Positions 63,096 to 64,000 of a stretch of DNA of 64,000 nt are shown piece by piece (position 1 is the first letter of the stretch; every line of letters begins with the position of its first letter). The position numbers and the translations under genes were made by a program. The stretch comes from Branchipolynoe longqiensis. Lineage: Eukaryota; Annelida; Polychaeta; Phyllodocida; Polynoidae. The DNA lies in NCBI GenBank assembly GCA_030323885.1, contig CM059190.1:88325865-88389864 (forward strand), in the 5' to 3' direction. The notes beneath the pieces are model-generated. The model was not told where the DNA came from, did not search any database, and saw nothing but the letters and a program-made list of their open reading frames with translations.

Positions 63096-64000
63096 CTTCA
63101 TTGGCTTTTTATTTTGTAGTGAGACCTGTCCAATGAGGGGGGTCAGTGGGGGTAGGGTTGAGATGTGAGATCAAAGACGTGTATCATTATTGATTCATGT
63201 CCTCCACGTGAACTGCACACGGTGCACTGTGCCATACTGGACGCCTGACCACCCGGGGATAGACGAGATCACGGTTCCGAGTGCGCATGCGCTGAAAACG
63301 GCGTTGGCAGCAAAGCAAATGCGTAGAGCCATTGACTTTGCTGATACGCGTAGGGCAAAACTTCCATTTTATTCAAAATTAATACAAATACATAACAATT
63401 TGGCACAGACATGGACGGAAGGATGCATTATAATAATATAACGAATATGTTTAAGACACAACTCTCCATAATTAAGCATTTTGAGCTAAGAAACATACAA
63501 TTTCAGTCACTTTACAGGCTGATGTTTACATCACCATTGATTAGCCATAAGTAATTCTTGTTCTAAATATTAAAATGTCAAATGTGTCAACAAAAACTTG
63601 TTTCAAAGAAATATGTAACCTACTCATTTTCTATTTTTACATCAGTCATTAACCATAGGATATAAATTAAAACATGAATAAAATAAGTAAAACTGACTCT
63701 GGCTATGGCTCTAACACTAGTCTGAGTGTCCAGATTTGTCTAAATCTAAATGCACATGGCATAAGATGTGCTGATTATATTGATGTAAATGCAATGCTGG
63801 TTAAAAGATTAATATCTTAATTTATTATATATATATTTTTTTAGTTAGTGTTCTATGTTTCAAACAAGAGCTGAGATGATCTGAAACTAGCACATTTCAT
63901 AGCTGCACCCAGTGTATTAGCATGTGCCATGTGCTTCTCGCAGGTTTGTTTTGCTCTGAGACATCCCCACAATGCACCGCGTGGCTGGAACGGTGATGTA
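63096..64000. other. End of window, no gene supported
   Basis: Bases about 63330-63425 are a diverged copy of the 206 bp unit of 39598-40216 (CATTGACTTTGCTGATACGC). The rest is AT-rich. No alpha-catenin exon 3 was recognised up to the window end. Confidence 0.5.

Noticed and set aside
63190..63441. 83-codon frame near the window end as a possible alpha-catenin exon
   Set aside because: No similarity to alpha-catenin, and its second half is a copy of the 206 bp repeat unit.
63944..64000. Possible exon after CTTCTCGCAG at the window end
   Set aside because: In the phase required by alpha-catenin exon 2 the translation (GLFCSETSPQC) does not match the expected continuation.

Overview
This is animal nuclear DNA, not a prokaryotic or organellar sequence. 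Only five short stretches look like host protein-coding exons, about 0.8 kb of 64 kb, and all lie on the + strand with long introns. Three exons (2970-3091, 3595-3708, about 5402-5628) encode the N-terminal BTB/POZ domain of a protein I cannot name. Two exons (28280-28390 and 34004-34193) encode the first 100 residues of alpha-catenin, very close to invertebrate alpha-catenins; the rest of that gene must lie beyond base 64000. The unit at 27930-28165 resembles a repeat I know from molluscs, so a marine mollusc or other lophotrochozoan is the best guess, but I cannot name the species. Almost everything else is transposable-element sequence at very different ages. 1-2900: a foldback element, pyrimidine-rich DNA and a terminal-inverted-repeat (TIR) element. 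2970-5650: BTB gene. 5890-17600: two inverted copies of a roughly 900 bp repeat enclose a decayed tyrosine-recombinase retroelement (7500-9221), a P-element-type transposase relic (9946-11106) and a young, apparently intact Ty3/Gypsy-type LTR retrotransposon on the minus strand (11235-15926) with 99% identical LTRs, a 5 bp target duplication and one 1343-residue gag-pol frame. 18650-21270: nested foldback elements and a LINE fragment. 22360-26430: a nearly full-length but frameshifted CR1/Jockey-type LINE on the minus strand. 26430-34200: alpha-catenin 5' end and intron 1, with several tandem arrays. 34200-64000: alpha-catenin intron 2, packed with tRNA-derived SINEs, TTAA-flanked MITEs, 9 bp-target-duplication MITEs and hypervariable minisatellites. 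No CRISPR array, operon, rRNA gene or convincing functional tRNA gene was seen. The most unusual signal is a set of palindromic elements. Several share a terminal motif (GGCCCTGTCACACTACG or a relative), while the interior of each is built from inverted copies of its own short word (ACGT, CCGGAC, TACGCC, GTGAAC, TCGCGAATCG), so interiors do not align between elements. Other points are TE edges lying next to the 3' splice sites of host exons, and several nested insertions whose pre-insertion state can be read from a paralogous copy inside this same window.
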